A stretch of DNA of 64,000 nt, taken from positions 682,001 through 746,000 of the forward strand of contig NZ_QXTF01000001.1 in NCBI RefSeq assembly GCF_003583725.1. The letters run 5' to 3'. Below are positions 37,621 through 44,805 of this stretch, piece after piece (position 1 is the stretch's first letter; every line of letters starts with the position of its first letter). The notes under the pieces are model-generated. The model saw only the letters and a list, made by a program, of their open reading frames with translations. It had not been told where the DNA came from and made no database searches. Origin of the DNA: Sphingomonas edaphi (GTDB lineage Bacteria > Pseudomonadota > Alphaproteobacteria > Sphingomonadales > Sphingomonadaceae). Made by a program: the position numbers and the translations under genes.

Positions 37621-39177
37621 GTGGCGCGGGACATCCCGCGTATGATCGACAACGTGCCCAACGCCTTTGGCCGGCTGCCGACGCCGGCGAAACTGCTGCT
37701 CATCATCAGCTTGGCCCTGCTGCCGATAGGTCTCGCCAGTGCATGGTCGGCAAAGCGCGGACTCGATGCCGCGAACGCAGCGACCAATGGCCGAGCGCAA
37801 GACCAGGCGCTTGTCGCCAACGAAGCGATGGGCATGCTCATTGCGCGCAACACGCTGGCGGCTCGCGTCGCGGCCAACGCCGTGCTTTCCCGCGGCACAC
37901 CCCAGCCCTGCAGCGAAGCGCAGCGCATCCTTGCGATCACGCCTGCCGTTGCGCGCGAGTTTACGCTGGTCGATGCCGACGGGACACCGATTTGCACCGT
38001 CGGCGACATGTCTCCCCGCGCCAATATCCGCGTCGCGCCAGGCGATCTGCGGCTGTGGGTCTCGCCGGCGAGAGATGCGATCTACGTCCGGGCCGGTGTG
38101 ATCGGCGGCGCTGCTACCGTCCGGATCTCCGCCGCCGAGCTAAAGGATGCGATTGACGCGCGGGGCCTCGACATCATGGGAGCTTCGCTCATCGCCGACG
38201 GCGAGGAAGTGGTCATCATCCCTGGCGACCACCGCCCTGGCGAATATTCCACTACCCTGCCGCTCGCTTCGGGCAAAATATTGTCCCGGCTTATCGTCGA
38301 TCGCCCGCAGGTGTCGACGATCGAGCGCCTGTTCATCTTCCTGCCGCTGCTTATGTGGGTCGCCGCCGCGGTGGTCAGCTGGTGGATGGTCCACCGCTAC
38401 CTGATCCGCCCGCTCCGCCGGCTGCAGCGTGCCGTCGCCGACTTCCAGCCCGGATACGACAGCACGCTCGTCCTGCCGCCTGGCCTAGGCCCGGCAACCG
38501 AGATCCATGAACTTGGCGGCGCGTTCCAGCGGGCCGTCGACCGGATCGAGGGCGCCGAACGCGAGGCACTCGAAGCGCTGGAAGGACAGCGCCGCCTAGT
38601 CCGCGAAGTGCACCACCGCGTGAAGAACAATCTGCAGGTCGTCGCCTCACTGCTCAGCATCCACGGGCGCAGCGCTGCCCAACCTGAGGCGCAGGCCGCC
38701 TACTCCGCAATTGGCAGGCGCGTCGACGCGCTATCGGTCGTCCACCGCAACCACTATGCGGAGCTTGAGGAGAATCGCGGCATCGCGCTCCGCCCCCTGC
38801 TCAATGAATTGGCCGCCGGGTTGAAGGGCAGTGCGCCCAAGGAAGCTCGCGGCACCGCGATTGACCTCGACCTCGAAACCGCCTTCACGACCCAGGACGT
38901 TGCGGTCGCCGCAGCGTTCCTGATAACTGAAATTGTCGAGTTCGCGATGCTGCGCCACCCAGGCGACCCGATCGACATTTCGCTCCGTCGAATTGATGCG
39001 CTCACCGCGTCGCTGTCGCTGTCATCGTCGGTGCTGCTTCCCGACGACGAAGCGCCCGACGTCGCCAAGGTCCAGTTCGAGCGAATCATCGAGGGCCTCG
39101 CCCGCCAACTACGCTCACCGCTTGATCGGCGGCTCGGGCGATACACCGTTACCCTGCCCGTATTTCCGGATTCCTAA
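37621..39177 (+). CDS. phyP: Degenerate HisKA_2 sensor kinase, probable PhyR phosphatase PhyP
   Basis: A 518-residue membrane sensor. TM1 is about residues 24-42, a periplasmic region follows to about 235, TM2 is 237-256 and a HAMP-like linker reaches 310. The phosphotransfer domain has EVHHRVKNNLQVVASLL, with the acceptor histidine at about H332. The catalytic domain looks broken: where the N box should read NELVTNA the sequence is LITEIVEFAML, and there is no DxGxG box before the end. This matches PhyP of Sphingomonas, known from the literature as a negative regulator that dephosphorylates PhyR. The start could be GTG 37621 or ATG 37642. Confidence 0.82.
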   Translation: MARDIPRMIDNVPNAFGRLPTPAKLLLIISLALLPIGLASAWSAKRGLDAANAATNGRAQDQALVANEAMGMLIARNTLAARVAANAVLSRGTPQPCSEAQRILAITPAVAREFTLVDADGTPICTVGDMSPRANIRVAPGDLRLWVSPARDAIYVRAGVIGGAATVRISAAELKDAIDARGLDIMGASLIADGEEVVIIPGDHRPGEYSTTLPLASGKILSRLIVDRPQVSTIERLFIFLPLLMWVAAAVVSWWMVHRYLIRPLRRLQRAVADFQPGYDSTLVLPPGLGPATEIHELGGAFQRAVDRIEGAEREALEALEGQRRLVREVHHRVKNNLQVVASLLSIHGRSAAQPEAQAAYSAIGRRVDALSVVHRNHYAELEENRGIALRPLLNELAAGLKGSAPKEARGTAIDLDLETAFTTQDVAVAAAFLITEIVEFAMLRHPGDPIDISLRRIDALTASLSLSSSVLLPDDEAPDVAKVQFERIIEGLARQLRSPLDRRLGRYTVTLPVFPDS

Positions 39178-39229
39178 CCCTCCCCGTTGTTAAAAAACGA
39201 CGAAGTGTTCGATTTTTTTCAAATTAAGC

Positions 39230-39255
39230 GGAACCGGTTTCGAAAAGCAGGCGTT
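39230..39255 (+). promoter_or_regulatory. Orphan EcfG-dependent promoter
   Basis: GGAAC (39230-39234), exactly 17 nt, then CGTT (39252-39255): a second perfect EcfG promoter, on the plus strand 53 bp after the phyP-like gene. A T7 run at 39213-39219 just before it may end the nepR-phyP transcript. No plus-strand protein-coding gene lies downstream; everything from 39303 to the right edge is on the minus strand. The predicted start of transcription is near 39260. Confidence 0.8.
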
Positions 39256-39259
39256 CTAC

Positions 39260-39358
39260 AGTTCGGATAGTGACCTTTTGCCCCCCCGCTCTCGCTATCC
39301 GATTAAATGGGCCCGGAACCGCCAACCCTCCCCCCCCCCGGTGGCGTTTCCGGGCCCA
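39260..39358 (+). ncRNA. Candidate stress-induced small RNA with two C-rich loops
   Basis: The sequence that the orphan EcfG promoter would transcribe folds into two hairpins. Hairpin 1 pairs 39263-39273 with 39292-39302 (11 bp, one G-U) and has an 18-nt pyrimidine-rich loop containing C7 (39281-39287). Hairpin 2 pairs 39309-39324 with 39342-39357 (15 of 16 bp) and has a 17-nt loop containing C10 (39330-39339). C-rich loops pair with G-rich Shine-Dalgarno sequences in several alphaproteobacterial small RNAs, including Caulobacter GsrN, which also depends on the stress sigma factor. Hairpin 2 is antisense to the last codons of tatC. The 3' end is uncertain because no T-tract follows. Confidence 0.55.
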
Positions 39359-40148
39359 CATTCGTCCGGGGCTCTTCGATGACAGCATCGGGATTTGAGA
39401 CGGCACGGCGCGAGGCGCGCCAATGCGTGACGCGGATCGCCAGAATCGCAAACTCGTAAAGCGCATACAGCGGCACAAGCATCAGCAGCATCGACACCAC
39501 GTCTGGTGGTGTCAGTACCGCCGATACGCCCGCTGACGCCACGATCGCGTATCGGCGCGAACTGGCCAGTTGCTCGCGGGTGACGACACCCGCCCGCTCC
39601 AGCACCATCAACAACACCGGCAACAGGAAGGCGACACCGAACCCGAATAGGAACCGGGTGACGAAGTTCAGGTAATTGCCAATCGCAGGCAACGCTTCCT
39701 GCGTCACGCCGCCGACATTTCCTTCAAACCCCAGCAGGAACTTCAACGCCCAGGGCATTGCGATGAAATAAGCGAAGGACGCCCCCGCCGCGAAGAAAAA
39801 GGGCGTCATGACCAGGAAGGGCAAGAATGCCTTCTTCTCGGCCTTGTAGAGACCGGGCGCCACGAACCGCCAGATCTGGGTCGCCAGCACCGGAAAGCTG
39901 ACCATCATGGCCGCGAAGAAGGCGACCTTCACCTCGACGAAAAACGCTTCAAAAATGTCCGTGTAGATCAGCTTTCCCTGGCCCGCCGCCAGCAGCGGTT
40001 GCACCAGCACAGCAAAGATCGGCTTGGCAAAATAGAGGCAGGCGAAGAAGGCCGCCATCAACGCCGCCACGCACCACAGCAGGCGGCGGCGAAGCTCAAT
40101 CAGATGCTCCAGCAAGGGCGCCTTGCTGTCGTCGATGTCCCTAATCAT
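39303..40148 (-). CDS. tatC: Twin-arginine translocase subunit TatC
   Basis: A 281-residue protein with six membrane helices that recognises twin-arginine signal peptides together with TatB. Conserved features are the cytoplasmic N-terminus KAPLLEHLIELRRRLL, the first periplasmic loop with its FEAFFVEVKVAFFA, and FLPFLVMTPFFFAAG. The C-terminal tail after helix 6 ends in a Pro/Gly-rich stretch encoded by a run of ten G bases (minus strand), which is prone to frameshift errors but affects only the last dozen residues. The ATG overlaps the tatB stop as ATGA. Confidence 0.96.
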   Translation of the reverse strand: MIRDIDDSKAPLLEHLIELRRRLLWCVAALMAAFFACLYFAKPIFAVLVQPLLAAGQGKLIYTDIFEAFFVEVKVAFFAAMMVSFPVLATQIWRFVAPGLYKAEKKAFLPFLVMTPFFFAAGASFAYFIAMPWALKFLLGFEGNVGGVTQEALPAIGNYLNFVTRFLFGFGVAFLLPVLLMVLERAGVVTREQLASSRRYAIVASAGVSAVLTPPDVVSMLLMLVPLYALYEFAILAIRVTHWRASRRAVSNPDAVIEEPRTNVGPETPPGGGRVGGSGPI

Positions 40149-40531
40149 GGCAGGGGCCGCGCCGACGGCGGCGTCGGATCGTCATCAGGCGCGGCCGGTG
40201 CTTCTAGCGGCAGGGTCGGTTCCGCGTCCGGCGGCGGTGATGTCATGACCGGCGCCGCCCGCTGCGCAGCGGGCGGGTCCGGATAATGACGATCGGCGGG
40301 ATATTGGGCGAGGATACGCTGGTTCTCCTCTCGCCATTTTTTTTCCATTTCCTCCAGTTCTGCCTCGCGGATGACATTCTCGATCCCGGCGGTGAAATGG
40401 CGCGCATAGCCGCGTACCCGGCCAACCCAGCGGCCGATCTTCATCATCACGCGCGGGAGTTCCTGAGGCCCGATGAATAACAGGGCAACCACCGCGACAA
40501 CGATCAGTTCGGAAGTGTCGACGCCGAACAT
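40145..40531 (-). CDS. tatB: Twin-arginine translocase subunit TatB
   Basis: A 128-residue protein. The N-terminal helix MFGVDTSELIVVAVVALLFI is followed by the GPQELP hinge and an amphipathic helix, the TatB signature; the Glu in the first helix is typical of TatB rather than TatA. A charged helix (AELEEMEKKWREENQ) and a Pro/Ala-rich tail complete it. It forms the substrate receptor with TatC. It lies 15 bp after tatA. Confidence 0.94.
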   Translation of the reverse strand: MFGVDTSELIVVAVVALLFIGPQELPRVMMKIGRWVGRVRGYARHFTAGIENVIREAELEEMEKKWREENQRILAQYPADRHYPDPPAAQRAAPVMTSPPPDAEPTLPLEAPAAPDDDPTPPSARPLP

Positions 40532-40546
40532 GGCGCTGGAAATTTC

Positions 40547-40807
40547 CTAGCGCGGGTTCTGGTCGCTCGGCGGCGGCGAGGGCGTAACGGGATCGCTGGC
40601 GCGCGGCGTAACGTCGATGGGCTGCTGCGGGGGAAGCTGGCGCGGATCTTGGCTTCGCGACTTGTCCTCGTCGTCGGCCATTCCCTGCTTGAAGCTTTTC
40701 AGGCCCTTCGCAACGTCCCCCATCATCGTCGAGAATCGATTACCACCGAACAGCAGCAGCACGATGACCGCAAAAATCAGGATATGCCAGAGGCTGAAAC
40801 CGCCCAT
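40547..40807 (-). CDS. tatA: Twin-arginine translocase subunit TatA
   Basis: An 86-residue protein: one membrane helix ([17 protein letters not shown]), the FG hinge, then an amphipathic helix [12 protein letters not shown] and an acidic, Pro-rich tail. TatA oligomers form the translocation pore. It heads tatABC, following scpB on the same strand by 35 bp. Confidence 0.95.
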   Translation of the reverse strand: MGGFSLWHILIFAVIVLLLFGGNRFSTMMGDVAKGLKSFKQGMADDEDKSRSQDPRQLPPQQPIDVTPRASDPVTPSPPPSDQNPR

Positions 40808-40842
40808 TTGGAAACTCCGGTAAGGGGACTTTGAGAGCCTAC

Positions 40843-41409
40843 TTAGTCCTCATCCCCGTCACTTTCCAGTTGAAGCTGCAACGTCTCTTCATCCAGCGGG
40901 TCGAGCAGCCCCGCCGCCTTCAGGTCGTCGATGCCCGGCAAGTCGCGCCGCGAGCCCAAGCCGAAATGAGTCAAGAAGTCCGGTGCCGTCGCATAGAGTA
41001 GCGGTCGCCCCGGCGATTCCCGGCGCCCCGCAGTGCGCACCCAGCCCGCTTCCATCAGAACGTCTAGTGTGCCCTTCGAAATCTGGACGCCGCGAATGGC
41101 CTCGATCTGCGCCCGGCTGACGGGCTCATGATAGGCGATGATTGCCAGCGTCTCGGTCGCGGCGCGTGAAAGGCGGCGCGGGTCCTCGCGCGTCCGGCGA
41201 AGGATATGCGCCAGATCGGGCGCCGTCTGGAAATGCCAGCGGCCGCCCCGTTCAACCAATTCGACACCGTGCCCGGCATAGTGTTCTGCAAGGTCCGCGA
41301 GTGCGGCCGCGACGTCGCCCTCGCCGGCATAGGCTGCAATTCCGTCGATCGCGAGCGGCTCGGCGGACGCAAATACCGCCGCTTCGACGGCGCGAACGAA
41401 ATCGTCCAT
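40843..41409 (-). CDS. scpB: Segregation and condensation protein B
   Basis: A 188-residue winged-helix protein that dimerises and binds ScpA in the SMC-ScpAB condensin. Conserved stretches are [19 protein letters not shown] at the N-terminus, [28 protein letters not shown] (in parts) and [25 protein letters not shown]. It ends in an acidic tail. It starts 40 bp after the scpA stop. Confidence 0.94.
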   Translation of the reverse strand: MDDFVRAVEAAVFASAEPLAIDGIAAYAGEGDVAAALADLAEHYAGHGVELVERGGRWHFQTAPDLAHILRRTREDPRRLSRAATETLAIIAYHEPVSRAQIEAIRGVQISKGTLDVLMEAGWVRTAGRRESPGRPLLYATAPDFLTHFGLGSRRDLPGIDDLKAAGLLDPLDEETLQLQLESDGDED

Positions 41410-41449
41410 CAGGGAAGCATTCCCGCCAAACTTTGAACTATGATTACCA

Positions 41450-42208
41450 TCAGGCTGCGCTCCGGACCATTAGGTCGCCGAAAGGTTCTTCCTGCTCAAT
41501 TTCCAGCCGCCCCTGGCGCGCCAGTTCCAGCGCCGCGACAAAGCTGCTCGCCAGTGCGGATCGGCGAAACGCCGGATCGGCCGTCACCGGCAGGAAGGCC
41601 TCCAGCGTTGTCCAGTCCAGCGCCTGCCCGATCAGTGCCGACACGCGCTGGATGGCATCTTCCAGCGTCATGACCGCCCGGTGGGCGACAACGTGCAGCG
41701 CCGGCTGGGTCCGAGCGCGCACTCGGCCATAGGCGGCATAAAGATCATAGGCGGTGGCCTGCCATGCCGACTTCCGAACCAGCCGCAGCCCCTCGTGCGC
41801 ACCCCGCGCAAACACGTCGCGGCCCATGCGGTCGCGGCCCATCAGCCGCGCGCCGGCGTCTCGCATCGCGTCGAGCCGCTGCAGCCGCTGCTGCAGGCGA
41901 AGTGCAAGTTCCTCGGGCGACGGATCGACGGTCGGGTCCTTGGGCAGCAACAGGCAGCTTTTCAGATAGGCAAGCCAAGCTGCCATCACTAAGTAATCGG
42001 CAGCAATCTCCAGCCGCAGCGCCTTGGCCTGCTCAAGGTAGGCTAGATATTGCTCGACCAGCGCCAGGATAGAAATTTGGTGGAGGTCGACTTTCTGCGC
42101 CCGCGCTAAGTTGAGCAGTAAGTCGAGCGGCCCTTCCCACCCGTCGAGGCTTAGCGTCAGCGCTTCGTCGTCGCGCACCGATGCCTGAAAGAACTGCTGC
42201 TGGTCCAC
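41450..42208 (-). CDS. scpA: Segregation and condensation protein A
   Basis: A 252-residue kleisin that bridges the SMC heads. Recognised by LDGWEGPLDLLLNLARAQKVDL, then ISILALVEQYLAYLEQA and YLVMAAWLAYLKSCLLLP (N-terminal SMC-binding part), and a C-terminal winged helix with TLEAFLP and ASSFVAALELARQGRLEIEQEEPFG. I chose the GTG at 42206-42208, which gives the usual length and has GAGGA a few bases upstream. The open frame runs 430 bp further into nagZ but encodes unrelated sequence there. A dispersed repeat lies between nagZ and this start. Confidence 0.9.
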   Translation of the reverse strand: MDQQQFFQASVRDDEALTLSLDGWEGPLDLLLNLARAQKVDLHQISILALVEQYLAYLEQAKALRLEIAADYLVMAAWLAYLKSCLLLPKDPTVDPSPEELALRLQQRLQRLDAMRDAGARLMGRDRMGRDVFARGAHEGLRLVRKSAWQATAYDLYAAYGRVRARTQPALHVVAHRAVMTLEDAIQRVSALIGQALDWTTLEAFLPVTADPAFRRSALASSFVAALELARQGRLEIEQEEPFGDLMVRSAA

Positions 42209-42216
42209 TCGATCCT

Positions 42217-42270
42217 CGTCAGTGCGAGCGTAGCGAAGCGATCCAACGACGCAACAGGATTGCGTCGTCG
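42217..42270. repeat. Dispersed intergenic repeat of the GTGCGAGCGTAGCGAAGC type
   Basis: The stretch at 42219-42243 belongs to a family of palindromic intergenic repeats found in many alphaproteobacteria; read in one frame it gives the tell-tale peptide CERSEAIQ seen in spurious database proteins. It ends in a perfect hairpin with arms ACGACGCAA (42246-42254) and TTGCGTCGT (42260-42268). It fills the short gap between nagZ and scpA. Confidence 0.75.
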
Positions 42271-42291
42271 GCCGGCGCCAGTGTCGACGGG

Positions 42292-43299
42292 CTAGACCAG
42301 TGCCAGCAGCGCATCCCTCTTCGCGACGGCCTCGGCAAAATCCATCTCGTCGTCGGGGGTGAACCGCGTCGCCATTGCCCGCGCAAGCCGCGCCGATCCT
42401 TCCGGCGACAGATCCGGAACGGCATTGGCGACCAGCAGCATATTTTCCAGCGTTCCATCGCAATGCAGCGCGACATCGCATCCCGCGTGGACGCAAGCCG
42501 CAGCCCGCTGGCCATGGTCGCCGGCCAGCGCTTCCATGCAGATATCGTCGGACATCAGGAAGCCTTCGAAGCCGATCCGCTGCCGGATGATGTCGTTGAT
42601 GACGATCGGGCTTTGCGACGCAGGTCGCTCGGCGTCCCACGTCGTATAGAGCAGGTGAGAAGTCATCCCCATCGCTGCATCCCGCAACCGCTCGAATGGC
42701 TCGACGTCGATCGCAAGTTCCTCTTCGCCGGCGTCAACGACCGGTAATTCCAGGTGGCTGTCGGCCAGCGCGCGACCATGGCCCGGTATATGTTTGATAA
42801 CACCCAACGCCCCCGCGGACGCCAGCCCATCGAGAATTGCTTTGCCCAGTGACGCGACCTGCATCGGTTCGGAACCAAGCGCGCGATCACCGACAATGTC
42901 GTTCGCACCCGGCTGGCGGACATCCAGCATCGGGAGACAATCGATGTTGACGCCGACCTCATGCAACATCAGCCCCAGCGCCCGGGCATTGACCCGTGCA
43001 GCCTCGATCGCGCTAGATGGAGCCAGTCGGTACAGCCTGTCAAACGCCTCGCCTGACGGGAAGGCTGGCCATTCCGGCGGTCGCATCCGCGCCACCCGTC
43101 CACCTTCTTGGTCGATCAAGATGGGGACTTCGTCATGCCCTTCAATCTCTCGGAGGCTATCGGTCAGCCGCCGCAACTGCAGTCTGTCCACAATATTTCG
43201 CCGGAACAAAATATAGCCTGCCGCATGGGCGTCGCGGAAAAAAGACGCTTCGTCGGCGGTCAGCTTGGTGCCCGCCAGCCCGTAGATCGCGGCCTGCAT
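42292..43299 (-). CDS. nagZ: Beta-N-acetylhexosaminidase NagZ
   Basis: A 335-residue cytoplasmic glycosidase of family GH3 that removes GlcNAc from anhydro-muropeptides during peptidoglycan recycling. The signature KHIPGHGRALADSH contains the catalytic Asp-His dyad, and the nucleophile aspartate lies in FLMSDDICMEAL near residue 245. I chose the ATG at 43297-43299 because it shares one base with the stop of the upstream SPOR gene (TGATG); the longer frame starts six codons earlier at a TTG. It follows two SPOR genes, which bind glycan strands lacking stem peptides. Confidence 0.95.
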   Translation of the reverse strand: MQAAIYGLAGTKLTADEASFFRDAHAAGYILFRRNIVDRLQLRRLTDSLREIEGHDEVPILIDQEGGRVARMRPPEWPAFPSGEAFDRLYRLAPSSAIEAARVNARALGLMLHEVGVNIDCLPMLDVRQPGANDIVGDRALGSEPMQVASLGKAILDGLASAGALGVIKHIPGHGRALADSHLELPVVDAGEEELAIDVEPFERLRDAAMGMTSHLLYTTWDAERPASQSPIVINDIIRQRIGFEGFLMSDDICMEALAGDHGQRAAACVHAGCDVALHCDGTLENMLLVANAVPDLSPEGSARLARAMATRFTPDDEMDFAEAVAKRDALLALV

Positions 43300-43979
43300 C
43301 AGTTGACGACCAGGCAACTTTCGCCTGCCGCGCGGAGCGCGGAGCAGGCGGCCCGCGTCTGGTCGGACGACCCGACCGCGCGCAGGCGATAGAAAGGCTT
43401 ACCCTTGACAGTCGCGGAGACCACTACCTTCTTTAGCGAAGCAACCTCAGGGAAACGCCCTGAAAGCAGGCTCCACGCCGTATCCGCCTTTACTGTCGAC
43501 GCATAGGCGCCCAGCTGGATGGTTGGACCCGACGGCCCGGCAGGCGCCGCATCGTCCGGCGCCGGTTCCTTCGTCTCACTTGGCGGAATCTTCTTCGGCG
43601 GCGGCGCTCCTTCGACTGGTTCGGGCAGCGGCCTCATGTCGTCCGACATCTTGCCGACGTCCAGCGCCGCGTCCGGATCCTCGCCCGCGCTGGTCGAATA
43701 GGCGGTCTCGCTGTCACCGGTCACGTCGAGCCCGCCGGGATCGGTCGGTCTGACTTTGTAGGGCCGCGGGTCAGCCTTGATTAGCTCGGGCGCACCCGTA
43801 ACGACGGGGTCGCGGCGGCCCAGCCAGAACATCGTGCCTGCAACGATTGCCCCCGCTGCAAGCACCATGGCCAGCGCGACCAGCATCTTGCGGGCCGAAA
43901 CGCCACGCGGGCCATCCTCGTCATCGACCGCCTCGAGCCAGGGCAAGGCCTGATCGTCATAGGCGCGTCCGTCACTCAT
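43299..43979 (-). CDS. SPOR domain membrane protein (first of two)
   Basis: A 226-residue single-pass protein. The cytoplasmic N-terminus contains ALPWLEAVDDED, the membrane helix is about residues 33-54, and a Pro-rich periplasmic linker leads to a C-terminal SPOR domain from about residue 150 (TIQLGAYASTVKADTAWSLL to the end). A cysteine pair near the end (ACSALRAAGESC) may form a disulfide, as in FtsN. SPOR domains bind denuded glycan at the septum, so this is a candidate divisome or cell-wall protein. It shares its N-terminal motif and cysteine pair with the next SPOR gene. Confidence 0.82.
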   Translation of the reverse strand: MSDGRAYDDQALPWLEAVDDEDGPRGVSARKMLVALAMVLAAGAIVAGTMFWLGRRDPVVTGAPELIKADPRPYKVRPTDPGGLDVTGDSETAYSTSAGEDPDAALDVGKMSDDMRPLPEPVEGAPPPKKIPPSETKEPAPDDAAPAGPSGPTIQLGAYASTVKADTAWSLLSGRFPEVASLKKVVVSATVKGKPFYRLRAVGSSDQTRAACSALRAAGESCLVVN

Positions 43980-44058
43980 ACCTTCGACCCCTCCAAAATG
44001 GGCGGCATCCTAATGCGGCCCCGCCAGGATGCGAGGGCCGCGTCACAAATTTTGACGG

Positions 44059-44805
44059 TCAGGCGACGGTGCAGGCGCGCCCGATCTGCTTCAAATTCCC
44101 GCACAGCTGGCGAGCATGGGTCTTAGACGGCGTCCCCAGCTGCAGCCGGTAATAGCGCTTCGACCGGATGCGGATTGGCTCGATGCTTTTCGGCATGGTC
44201 ACCAGGTAGGTGTAATCGCGGATCGCGCTCCTCCACGCGATTTCCGCCTGCCGAGCCGACTTAAATACGCCCAGCTGCACAGTCTTGCCACGAACCACCT
44301 GTGCCGACGGATTGACCGCCGGACGCGGAGGATCGGCGGGCGGTGCCGGCAGCGCGGCGATGGCCAGCGCCTCGGGACTGATTTCGGTCACGGCCATTGC
44401 AGTCGCATCAGCTTGCTCCTGAACGACCTCGCCATAGGCGTTGCGCGTCGGCTCCGCCTTGATCTGCCGGCGTGCCACTGGCCGGGACCACGTAGTAGTT
44501 GCTTGGGTGGTCGTAGCCGCCGCGCTTTCGCTGACCACGGGCTGCGGCTTTGTGGTCAGCACCGGCGCGGCCGGTTGCGGTTGCATGGTCGACGGTGGAG
44601 GCAACACGATATGCGTCGCCGGCGCTTGTCCCTCGGACGGCGGCGCGACGCTCGAGGTGAGGACCGCCGAGATACCTATCAAGCCGGCGACGCCGATCGT
44701 CGCCGCAAGGCCCGACTTGCGGTTCGACGGCTTGCGCGACGGCGGACGATAGGGTTCAAGCCAAGGAAGCCGGTCACCGGCCCTAATCGCCCCCGCCTCA
44801 GCCAT
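44059..44805 (-). CDS. SPOR domain membrane protein (second of two)
   Basis: A 248-residue paralogue of the neighbouring SPOR protein. The N-terminus has RLPWLEPYRPPSRK, a membrane helix is at about residues 33-53, the middle is a Pro/Ala/Thr-rich linker, and the C-terminal SPOR domain starts near residue 170 (TVQLGVFKSARQAEIAWRSA). The final LCGNLKQIGRAC repeats the cysteine spacing of its neighbour. It starts immediately after the argS stop, and its own stop is 79 bp before the next SPOR gene. Confidence 0.8.
   Translation of the reverse strand: MAEAGAIRAGDRLPWLEPYRPPSRKPSNRKSGLAATIGVAGLIGISAVLTSSVAPPSEGQAPATHIVLPPPSTMQPQPAAPVLTTKPQPVVSESAAATTTQATTTWSRPVARRQIKAEPTRNAYGEVVQEQADATAMAVTEISPEALAIAALPAPPADPPRPAVNPSAQVVRGKTVQLGVFKSARQAEIAWRSAIRDYTYLVTMPKSIEPIRIRSKRYYRLQLGTPSKTHARQLCGNLKQIGRACTVA

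Noticed and set aside
42181-42747. A 188-codon plus-strand frame across scpA and nagZ
   Set aside because: It contains the CERSEAIQ peptide of a dispersed repeat and runs antisense to nagZ; a known kind of spurious prediction.
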